Positions 23,701-35,700 of a DNA stretch of 64,000 bases are shown here, in pieces. The notes below the pieces were generated by a model, which saw only the letters and a program-made list of their open reading frames with translations, was not told the DNA's origin and searched no databases. A program made the position numbers and the translations under genes. Each line of letters begins with the position of its first letter. Position 1 is the first letter of the stretch. Origin of the DNA: Cristatella mucedo (lineage: Eukaryota; Bryozoa; Phylactolaemata; Cristatellidae); NCBI GenBank assembly GCA_009760855.2, contig WPIO01000015.1:2320001-2384000 (forward strand). Direction: 5' to 3'.

Positions 23701-26700
23701 GGGGATTCGTAGAGGATGTCGAGGATTAAGAAGATATTTAGTATTAGAAATATTTTTGGCACTTTTTCGTCAAAACAAACTTTGAGAGAAAAATCTTGTC
23801 AATGAATCTTGCTGGGAATTCCATCTCGGCGTCTCTCTCCATTCAAGATGGGGCTCCGTGCGAAGTCCGGTTCTTTTCACAGTTTATACTCTTCCCTCTT
23901 GCCGCTGTGATTGCCAAGCACAGTCTAGGCTTTCCCTTCTAATAATAATAACATGTATGTAGTACCCTAAGAGAACTTCTGATGGTCTCAGAATATGAAT
24001 CTAATCTGTCCCCCTTCCAGCCTTCGAGCACCTCGAATTCTCTCAACTCCCTTGCTCCATGTATTGATGACATCTGCACATGGATGGCAGCAAATTAAAT
24101 GATGATAAAAAACTTACTAGTTATTGGCAAACCAAGTGTGATTCAGAAATTTGACAGGCTAATGCTCAAAATCGGCTCTGTCAGCATATCTCCTGTTGAA
24201 TCTGCACGAAATCTAGATGTCTTGTTCCAAAGTGACCTCTCGTTAGACAATCGCATCAGCTCCACAGTCAAGTCTGCCTACTTTCAGCTACATAACATTG
24301 CTAAAATTCGGGCTTGTTTAGATAAGGATACCACATCCAAGTTGGTCCATGCATTTGTGACATCCCGTCTTGACTTGTGTAACTCACTGCTTGCTGGCCT
24401 ACCAGCATGTGCAATCAGGCGCTCACAGCTGGTGCAAAACTCTGCAGGTAGGTTTGTCTGTCGTGAGTGTCGCAGTTGCCACATCACACCACTTCTCGCC
24501 GACCTGCACTGGCTCCCAGTCAAGCAACGGATCGACTTCAAGGTTCTGTCGCTCACGTTTAGGCCACTTTATTCTTTGGCTCCGGCCTGTCTCTCCGATT
24601 GCCTCCCCCACCAGGCCAAGCATAGCACCACCCGCTTTTTGGAATCCAACAGTTTACCAAAACCTTGTACTAGCCTCAAATCCTTTGGAGACCGTACATT
24701 TAGTTCGTATGCTCCCAAAGCCTGGAACTCACTCTCGATTTGCGTTGCAACATCCCATAGCTTGGCCACATGTAAAAAGAAGCTAAAGACACACCTATTA
24801 GTGTTCTGAAATCTTCCACTCGGATACACTGCTTCCGAAAAGTTTTGACACACCTGCTAGCAGCACTTTATTTTAATCAGAATGCACTCGCTGTAGTGTG
24901 TCTAACTAGGTGGCAGATTCTATGATGCAGAAAAGCTAACGAATATATAGTTACGAAGTCGCCTCAGCATGGACTTCCCCAACTTCTGTAAGAATTAATG
25001 CCTAGTAATCCTTCGAAACTTCCAAATACTCATTGGGTTTCGTGCATAGGAGAACTCTTGACATTTTAGAGCGTGGTCGACTTGGCTTTGGCTTGGCGGC
25101 TGAATGACCTCAATTGGCTCGAGTACGTAGTCCTTAGGGTTCTTATAAATCTTTGAACGCCACAGCAGTGTGCTTCGGATGGTTGTCTTGCTGCCAACAG
25201 AAGTCGAGCCCGTGAAGAGCATACACTGATGACAAGCTAACGTTCTGCTTATTGTTCAGAGAGATATTCTGACTTATTATTCCTTGAATCTTAGGCAGCC
25301 TCCCAACATAAGGAGGTGAGAAGCAGCCCCAAACTATTGCACTTACATCACCCAGTTTCACAGTATTTGTCGACAACTGCTAACGTGTGCTTTATCCATT
25401 CGTCAGGAATGTACCTCTATCTCTTATTGTAGCCAAAGAGACCGAATTTTGACTCATCAGTCCACAGCACACAGCTTCTCTGCAAAGCTGTCTAGTGGTG
25501 GACTTGGCATGCAAAATCTAGCTTTGCTTTTTTCTGCATAGGGAAATTGAGCTTGCACTTGGCAACTCGTGCCATCAATCCTTGTTTAATATACCCTTGC
25601 ACTTGGCCACATGTGCCCTCAATCCTTTTCAATAAGCTCTCTGCTCACGGTAGTTCTGCTCACGACAGTTCCGGTAGCTTGGTAGAGATTCTAGCATTGC
25701 ATTTTAGCAGTGGCAAACCTGCCCTTCAGAGCCATCCTTTTCACAAGCTTGTCTCCCTCGAAGAAGTAAGTCGTGGGTGACCTTAGCGTAGCAGTGCATC
25801 TGTGCCACCACAGTCCAGATGTTTCTTTATATTTGCAACAGTGCCCTCTGAGATCTTCAGCCGACTCGCGATTTCTTGGTTTGCATTGCCATCGTCATGC
25901 AGCAACATACCTTCAGAAAGTTTTCAATTTTGTCATCTTTTGCCTGTCCTAGTGGCCCTAATGTCGAAAAAATATGTCGGTATGACTCTCGCCTGGTTTT
26001 GGAGGTCGTAGGTTTACAGCCAAGGACTGCACGACTTATTGCATTCAGTCATTATGGGCTGCTTTTCAATGTGGCAGAAATGTGAAATCCATAACTTGAC
26101 TAATACTTCACGTATCAAAGTGAAATTTGAAATGGCGAGTTCAGCTCTGCTTGTTTTATATTATTCTAGAAACATTTCTGATATCAGCTGGATACATTTT
26201 ACTGGACTGGGCCATGATTACGGAAAATAAAGCTCCAGGAATTTGATGGATACAGCAAAATGTATCCAACCGAAATCACAATTTTTTCTAGAATCATGTA
26301 AAACAAGCAGAGCTGAACTCGACATTTCAAATCTCACTCTGATACTTGAAGTCTTAACCGAGTTATGGATTTTACAAGGCACAAACCTACACTGGAAATG
26401 AAGCTGTATAAAAGCCGCAAGAATAAATAAATAAATAAATCCTAGCTGATTAAACAGCCTCTTTGTTTATAGCGACAGAAGAGCCTTTGCGGCTATCACC
26501 ACCGCTTGCAGTGGCGATAAAGAATCGCCCACCGCAGGAATCGAACCCACGACCTCGGGACCGAGGTCGTGAAAGCAACCGCCTTACCTAGTGTGCCATC
26601 ACGGCTCACCGCACCTTAACAAGCTTAACCCATATACCTCGATTTACCAAGGTTCGAAAAGTTGGGATACAAGTTGCATATGATGCAGGCTTCTTTAAAT

Positions 26701-29700
26701 CTGTTATTTGTAGATATGTTGCTTCCGGTTTACATTCGGTTTAGACGTGGTTTGCATAATTATTTTTCCTTTTATGCAGAAGTCGCCAGAGCTTGTGATC
26801 CCATTCCTAACACATTTGTTTTTTGAAAGGTACCCTAAATAATATAAGATTGTCGTACAAGTTTTATAAATGTATTTTTGACCTTCTCCGTAAGTCCTTG
26901 ACATTGAGAAAGCTGCTGAGAGGCTAGACGTGAAAGTCTTTTTCTGCTCGGCAGTAAATGCTAGCACCCGGTATCTAGTTCCTGACGAAGTTCGGTCCTT
27001 GCATGAAGATATCTCAGCTCATTTTCTGTGCGTCTCGTATATTGCAGGCTGTTTTTAGTTTCTTCTCTGACAGAAAATTTCTTTTTAGCTTCTTCTGGAT
27101 CCGATGGTCATGAGCATTTTGTATATATGGTGTCAGGTCAATAAAGACACCATCGTACAATTCTGGTTTGGCACACAATTTAAGGTAAAAAAAGAAAGTT
27201 CTTTTGTCGTGTTATCATTGGGTAGGGGCAGGGCACTATCAAAGCATTGTAATACATATGGTTAAGTGGTTGTACCTCCAGATTCCTGATACGACTTTCT
27301 CTTGTCTGCCATGTATTTCCAGTAATTTTTGTTTTTATTTGCAATCAACACTCGAAGGGGTGGAGTTTAGGTGACGGACTGTGTAAACCTGTAGCTTGTT
27401 CTTGTTAGTCTTATACTGCTTGTGAAGTGACCTTTTTCTACTGGCATCTTCTTTGCTGTTTGTCATGAGTTAACAAATAATAGTATATTGGTGAAGTGCA
27501 AGCAACTTTTGTTTCAAGTTTCTTATTGAAACCTAGTTTAAAATTCCTTGGATAATGAAAAGCTAATTTTCTGAAAATCATGAGTAGACCTATATATTTT
27601 TGTTGTACAAATCGGACGAAGCTTTGCTTGCAATACAACCTTATAGAGAATGAACCAACACTTGGCGTTGTGCAAAAGACTGAACACCGAAGAGCATAGT
27701 TATTACCGTTTCTGTATTGTTTACTTTGCATATGCGATATTTACTTGTTTTATTCTATAATAGTACTGTAACATCAATTTAAATAGTCAAGTGGAAGTTG
27801 TATTTATCTTGAAGTTCAGTGTGTCTATCAAATAGATCCAAATTAAATGTTTTGAAAATGCATAGTTCTAGATTTTTAGCATAATTAGCAATACATGTTT
27901 CATGGAATTTGAAAGTGCTTGGAATGTCCTTTATAGCCTAAGCCTTGTTTCATTTCAACTTAGTTTTTTTGGCAGTTGAGTTTAAACTAAATCTCTTTCC
28001 AAGCACTTTACAAATTCTGGAGAAGACGATAATGAGCTTAACTCTGCTATCGACTGCTTCATTAACTACTTTTTTGAGTTGATCATATTTTATGGAAGAG
28101 GCAGAGTAGTCACCGGTTCCTTTCCAAACCCCATCCCCCCCAGGTCGTTGCAGCAATTAATCCTTAAATACTGAGTGTGAAATCATTTTTCCTGCTCCTG
28201 GCTAGCTGACTTAACAGCCTCATTTGTGCAGCAGCAGAAAAAATACTAGATGATTTAACAGCCTCATTTGTATAGCAGCAGAAGAGCCTAAAATAAAAAT
28301 AAAATAAATATAATTCATTTATATAGCTCCCCAAGAGAACTTAATCTCTATTCAGGTGCTTCACATATGCCTCGGGGCTCGAGCCCACGACCTCAGTCAG
28401 ACCTTGGTCGGGGTGAGCACCTTAACCGCTAGACCAAACAGCTATTACTACCGCTTGCAGTTGGCAATAACGAATTCCCCTACTCCAGGACTCGAACCCA
28501 CGACCTTGATCATCAAGAGCAAGCTTTTGATACCATCGATCACAAAGTTCTTCTAGAGCGCCTCTCATCTCGCCTGGGCATCACTAGCACTGCTCTGCAG
28601 TGGTTCAGGTCCTATCTCAGTGGGAGACTCCAGAGTATTAACGTGAATGGACAAAGATCATCTGAAGTACCTCTGAAATATGGAGTACCTCAGGACTCCG
28701 TGCTAGGTCCGGTTCTTTTCACGGATTATACTCTCCCTCTTGCTGATGTGATTGCCAAGCACAATCTAGGCTTTCACTTCTATGCGGATGACACTCAGTT
28801 GTACCTTTGCTTTGATCCCTCCCAGCCTTCGAGCACCTCAAATTCTCTAAACTCACTAGCTGCATGCATTGATGACATCCGCACATGGATGGCAGCAAAT
28901 TTTCTAAAACTTAACGATAAAACTAACTTACTAGTTATGGGCAAACCCAGTGTGATCCAGAGATTGGACAGGCTGACTCTCAAAATTGGCTCTGCCAGCA
29001 TATCTCCTGTTGAATCAGCTCGAAATCTAGGTGTCATATTCCAAAGCGACCTCTCGTTAGACGACCATATCAGCTCCACAGTCAAATCCGCCTATTTTCA
29101 GCTTCATAACATTGCTAAAATTCGGGCTTGTTTAGATAAAGATACCACATCTAAGTTGGTCCATGCATTCGTGACATCCCGTCTCGACTTCTGCAACTCA
29201 CTGCTTACTGGCCTACCAGCATGTGCGATCAGGCGATTGCAGCTGGTGCAAAACTCTGCAGCTAGGCTTGTCTGTCGTGAGCGTCGCAGTTGCCACATTA
29301 CTCCACTTCTCGCAGACATGTACTGGCTCTCAGTCAGGCAACGGATTGAATTCAAGGTTTTGTCGCTCACTTTTAGGTCCCTTCATTCTATGGCTCCAGC
29401 CTATCTGTCAGATATACTACCCCATCAGGCCAAGCATCGTACCACCCGCTTTTCGGAATCCAACAGTCTACAAATACCTCGTACAAACCTTAAATTCTTT
29501 GGAGACCGTGCATTTAGTTCGTATGCTCCCAAAGCCTGGAACTCCCTCCCGACCTGCGTAAGAACATCCCCTGACCTGACCACATTTAAAAGGAACTTAC
29601 AAGCACACCTATTTAGGACAGCATTTAGTGGGTCCCTGTGATTCGTCCTTGATGTGCTTATGCGTGCTGACACTGTGCATGCTGCCACTAACCACATTCG

Positions 29701-32700
29701 CATGCTGACCCTGTGCATGTCACCCCTAACCATATTATTCATTTTGTTTGTTTTTCAAGCATGATTTTACTTACCATTCAATTGCATTTCACTTTGCAGC
29801 AAATGTAAAGCGCGTAGAGAGAGATTAAGTTCTCTGAGGGTGCTTTATCAAGTGAATTATTATTATTATTATTGTTAAGCACCTTACCTCATTGACTCTC
29901 AATGCCCAGTAGAGCCTTAACTAACGGCTATCACCAACGCTTGTAGTGGGCAATAAGGGATCGTCCTCTTAGTACTCGAACCCATGACCTGGATCGTGAA
30001 GTGCAAGCACCTTACCTCCTGAGCTAAGACCCAGCGGCAATGAACCGATTGCCACTCGTGATGTTGTCTAGTAATTTGAGTAAATAGATACTATGGCATT
30101 AATAGCTTTCTCTCAGGTGGGAGCCGTAGGGCAGTCTCAAACTCCCAGCGCATGAGCAGGGTTCTAATGCCGATTATAAGTTTCGATACACAGAGCTGAT
30201 GAAGTGCCGGCAGTTTGGGAACTACAGCAGGCCTGTACTCTTAGGCCCAAAGCTAGCCAGTGATTCTTGTCTACTTCTCCACCGTCTATGCCCTCAATCG
30301 CCGGGTTTCAGAGCTTCCATCAAATGGCACCCTGAATCTGACTACCACTGTTTCTATGCATTTTTCGATGACGAAGCCCGGCTTCAGAGCCGGACCGTCA
30401 TTGGCAGACAGGCACGGGTCATCGACTGGTGTAGCTTCCGAGGTTGGCTGTTAGAGCTCCGATGAGGCAGCCCAGAATCATGGTATGTCAAACAGTGATG
30501 CATAGTAGCCCAATACGGCAGTGGCTGATGACATTTCTGGTGCCTGGTCTCCTGCTTCTAGTGGTTAGGCAGGCGGTTCACGGTCAGGAACATTTGTAGC
30601 CCCAAAGCAAGCCTACAGGGCTGTCAATGCTTTGAGGGTTTCAGAAAGGGATGCTAATATTTCGCGAGAACTCCAAACGTGCAAGCTGGTTTGGTCCAGT
30701 GGTTAATGTGCTCGCCCCTACCAAGGCCTGGCTGAGTTCGTGGGCTCGACCCCCGAGGCATTTGTGAAGTGCCTGAATAGAGATTAAGTTCTCTTGTGGC
30801 GCTATACAAATGAATTATATTTTTTTTTATATGAGCAGCCGACTTGCAGAGGAGCTGAAGTGCTTGATCCATGGTGGGCCACCGGCTTGCCTGCCCTGCC
30901 AGGTGACCGTGGAGGGCATTCTGACCTATCGGGTGACTTAGGGGGCCTTCGGGCCTGCAGCCTTGCTTCCATCATTACGAAAGACAAACTTTATATTGCA
31001 TACTGTGTGCCTGTGATCTATACTAAAATGTATGTACGTTAGGTGCCACAAGCAGTGGTGCATCCCCGAATTACCAATTTCCTACAGATTTCGGCATAGC
31101 TGAAGATTTCATTGGCCACCAAGCGTGCAAATAGCAATAGAAAGCTACTTAGAAAGTTAAGACTGCAGTGAACTGATAATGCACGACCTCTACCAATGGA
31201 AGAACTGGCTCTTAAGCCCTGAAAGGATTCAAATCTTGCGTTCTCATGCCATCGAGGCAGAAATGGATGTTCTTGATCATGGATCGCCAGTTGCATGCAC
31301 TTAAATATGGTGGATAAGAGGCGTATGTTTAATCCTCGATAGTGGCGTAGTTTTCATGTCGTTCTCTAGCTATCGGAAACAATTCCCTCTAGTTTCGCAT
31401 CCGACAGGCATGCTGTGGCCATGGCCATGTTTTGGAGGCTGGCAGAAATCCTATATCAAATTGAAAATTGCTGCCCTTTTTCAAAATGTATAGTGAACTG
31501 TGCAGAATTTGCATTTTAATTGTTATAAATTCATCTTACTGACACCGAGACAAGATTAAAGACCTAAAATCAGAACTGTCAGTACATCTTTACCTTTAGA
31601 AAGGTAGTTCAACTTGCAGCCAATGCGTGATGCAATGGCTGAAGTGTAGAAATTGGCAAAGCATGCTCTTAGCAATATAGTTGACTGTCTTGTCAGACAT
31701 CAGCCGTTTGTAGCTATGTCGTTGCATAGATTGGCTATGCATGCTCAAAGTTTGCTTACTATCCCTAGTTCGGTATAGACTTGGGTTCTTGCAGTCAGCC
31801 ATTAATGCAGTGGGTGTACTGACAGTTAGCCATTAATGCAGAGTGTAGTGCTTCTACGCAAGTATTGAGCAGCCAGGGCGCAAAGACCTGCTTGTATGAC
31901 GTTCTCCAGAGTTTCTGTTTTTGAGTCTGACATGTCACTAATCTGCTATCTCGGCTGCCTTGTATTTATTTATTTTTATTTTATTATTTGTATCTACACC
32001 ATTGCTGTGCTGCTCGGGCTGCTGTTCAGTGGCACTTGTGCTGTAGGCCTTGGAGAGAGCTACTAGGAATTCCATCAAAAAAGTACTTTGCCTAAGGACG
32101 ATCTTTTTCTTGTAGCCGTGAATTGTTTATGCCCTGGTGGCCGGTTGTGTTTATTTAACGTTTTGGCTCGATGCCTCTAACATTTGCTCTTGGGCATGCA
32201 GCCCCACTGCAGCAGTTTGGCAAATGGGAAGTTACTTATGACTGAAGACTATCTGATAATGTTTGACAAAGCTTAACATCGTCTAGCTTGACCTCCACCT
32301 ATGCAACTATGGGTCGGCATATGTCAGCTAGCCTGTTGTTGGTTTAATACAATGCCCTGACTCGTAAGACTGTAAACCCACCGTGTATCCGGCTGGTTTG
32401 ATTGCTCGTTGTGGGTTCATTTGCATTATTGGCAGTCAAGACAAGCCGAGTCCCCAGCTGCCAAAGAGGTGGTCTGGTTAGCCAAGCAGAAACCTTGTAA
32501 GCAAGAGAAGGAGTCGTGGGGATGAGCTGACTTGTGGAATTCAGAGGAACAGGTTATGCAAGTCGTCATATCGAGGTGTTTCTGAAGTGCTATTGACTGG
32601 CAAACATTCAGTTGCCTGATCGACTTTGCAGTGTTGCTCCGATATTCTTCTCAAAACAAGCTCAGTGGCTGCACGAGATCTGGCTGTTTCCTAGTCCCAG

Positions 32701-35700
32701 CCTTTGCTTTGGACTTTGAGGATAGCTGAACCGATGCAAAATCTGCTCTGCCAGTTCATTAACAAAATTGGATTTTTATTTCTGGCGTTTGTCGTGTGTG
32801 GGGAGGGCTGTGTATGCAGGTTCAAGATGCCATGATTTGTGGGCTATGGACGGGCTGGGTGTAAGTGTGTCAGTGTGAGGCACCACCATCGTGTCGTAGC
32901 AGGGGAAGTCTCGCTACTTAGTAGTGCCGTTTTGTAGTCATAGTTGTCTGCTTTGGCTCATTCCATTGCACTGCCTCTTGGAAAAGCTGATGAACTTTGC
33001 CATATTATGCCACTTTCCTATCGTGAGACGATATTGCCACTCATAACGGCAATTCGAGTTTCAAGACAGAGCAGGAGACTTAGGTAGTTTTAAGCAATCA
33101 CTCTAAGAGATTTGTTAGAAGACGCATATGGCCATTGCATATGTATTTGTTTTTTCATCACTGAGTATGCGGTGCCTGCTTCATCATATTTAGATATTCA
33201 TTTTTAGATAGATTCGTCTTATTTTCATGTCCCTTGATAGTGTTGTTTCGTGTTTGTTTTATCTGGTTCACATAGTTGCCATTTATGGGTTATGCCAGTC
33301 CTTTCTTCGGATGGTTTGCAGGCCGTCTACTTCCCTTGGATCCTGCTTGCGTTCAACCTCATCATAAGCGGAGGGTAAGCATGCAAGTTCTCCGGTGCTG
33401 TGTTGGCAAGCTGTCATTATGTCTTGGTATAATGACTGCACTAATCCTCTTTTTGGCAATAAACTACTCATCTGCATATGATGCATGTACAGTCAAGATA
33501 GCGATGAACAATCTTTGTGGTGTAAGTGTGTAAGAGAGCTACTTATGAGTGATTATGATATGGCCGCAATGATGCCCTGCACACATACTGTAAGATGCTT
33601 TTGTGTGTTCGTGCATGCGTATAGCTCAGGCTTGAAATGCCGACAGGATGCCTTGTTGTGTAAAAATTGTTCGCCGTCGTATGTCAAGGTTATGCCGAGC
33701 ATACTTATTTTGAAGTAGGCTTACTTTTTTGCCAGGAACCTAGCAATCTCTAACCTCAAGAAAAGTGTTCAAGTCGTTTGCCAATTATCTAACCTCTTGT
33801 TGCTCTATCCATGCCCTTGTCCATGGGTAAGCAAAACAGTAGTGTTTTTGTGCATAGGTTTATCCACGTTTGATATTATTATGATTATGGCCATGTCACC
33901 AACTAATACTCTTTCTCCAACCATCAGTACCATGTTTAAATACTATCAGGCAGGGGCATGCTTAAACCAGTTGCCCTAACTAACCTCTGTGGTAGAAGTA
34001 TGAGACAACATCGATAACGGCTGCTTAATAAATGACTGCAGGTATAGGAGCCTGCCGGGCAGGCAGAGCACTTGCCAAATTGCTTTATGGCTGTTCATTG
34101 TTACTTGTCGAGCGTGGTTGTTCTTTGCGTCATCTAGTCGTATCAGAAGCTATCGCTCGTTGAAAGTCAGCCTGGGAGTATTCTGTAGGCTGTTGGCGCC
34201 GATAGTGCCTTACTAGCTCATCGGAGGGCTCTTGAGCTGTCGGTGCCCCGTCTCTAATCTATTTATGGCCGACTGTTGTTGAGTAAACACGTTGCAGAAT
34301 CCTGCCAGCGCATGTCTTTTCAATTCGTAGACTGCACAGAGGCATGCAGAACTGCAGACACTTCATACGTGCAAGGTGGATTGGATGGCGAGGTGTGGCC
34401 ACATCTTTCAAGCTAGTGTCAGTATGCAGTGGTTAGGCATGTAGGCAGATGAGCAAGAGAAAAAGGTGCATTTGTGCCGAATCGTCACCGTGGTGTCAGT
34501 TGCAGTATGCTCCAAATGCACTCCAGTGCAAAACTCTGATATCCGTGAACCACGTGAATGTCAACAACGCCAAAAATATTGTGGTTCCGTGTGATTGGTA
34601 GATAGTTGCACGAATAACAAAAGAGCGGCAAGGCAAGGTAAAAAATGGAGTTGCTCTTGTGGCTTGGTTTTGTCTTGCTTAGATCTTGCATGGTCATGTA
34701 CTTTTGCTCACGTGCCAGATAGCCTTTGCATTTTTGCGAGTGGAGACACGAGTCAGTGCAGCGTCACAGCGTTCACAGCTTCCTTGGTGAATGAAGGCCT
34801 AGCGCTGGCCCCCAATATTCTCGTTGGGACCGGAGCAAAACAACATGCCAGAGTACTACATAGTGTTTACCTTCTTTCTGGTTGCTGCAACAGTTGGCCT
34901 GACTCGCTCGAAAACTGTATTTCGGCAAGTGGCTCCTTGTCACTTCAGCTTATGTGGCGAACTTTAGTTCCTTGCTGGCAGTGCATTTTAAATGTGTCCG
35001 CATGTTGCTGTAGGGGCTTCACGGACATTCTTGGAATCGTCGTTGGTCATCTGTACTTCTTTTTGATGTTCAAATATCCCCAGGACTTTGGTGGCCTTCA
35101 GCTAATCCGAACCCCTGCGTTCCTGTAAGTATGCCTGTACCACGCTTATCCTGCACGAATTGCGATTAAACTGGGCTCATCGGTCTGTGTCAGTGAATGT
35201 CTGCGAGCAGGAAGCCGCAGATGATGAATGAAGCTGAAGCATTGGCATCGCCCCTGACATTTTCTGACACCCGTTGTAGCATGTTTGCCACAGTCAGACA
35301 TATTTTCTTGACGTATTGTATATACAAACTTTGCATAGCTTTAGTAGTGGCGGCCAATTAACTCGGATGTGGTAAAAGAAGAAAGGTGACTCAGGCCTGG
35401 CTCGCAAATGGATTTCTTGTTGGTCCTGGGAACTGCCTCTATGCCTCTTGCTCTGTCGGCAAGTTGCACCGTTGATGCTTCAATTTAACTGTAGCTATTC
35501 CTGGTATCTCCATCCATAGAGGGTGGCTATTCTGGCCTCAACCTGCCTGGCATGCCGGTCCGAAATCCCCACCAAACCTGTGCAAAAGGTCCGAGCTTCT
35601 GCCACTTCCAATCCTGTATACCACGATGATAATGATTTCTTTGCTTATTGTAGCGACCAGCTATGTCATCTCCTATATGCTATGTCATCTCCTGTGTGCT

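Noticed and set aside
34595-35012. N-terminal extension of the 177-codon frame ending in derlin exon 6
   Set aside because: The part before 35014 has no derlin similarity and lies upstream of the acceptor; it is intron 5 read-through.
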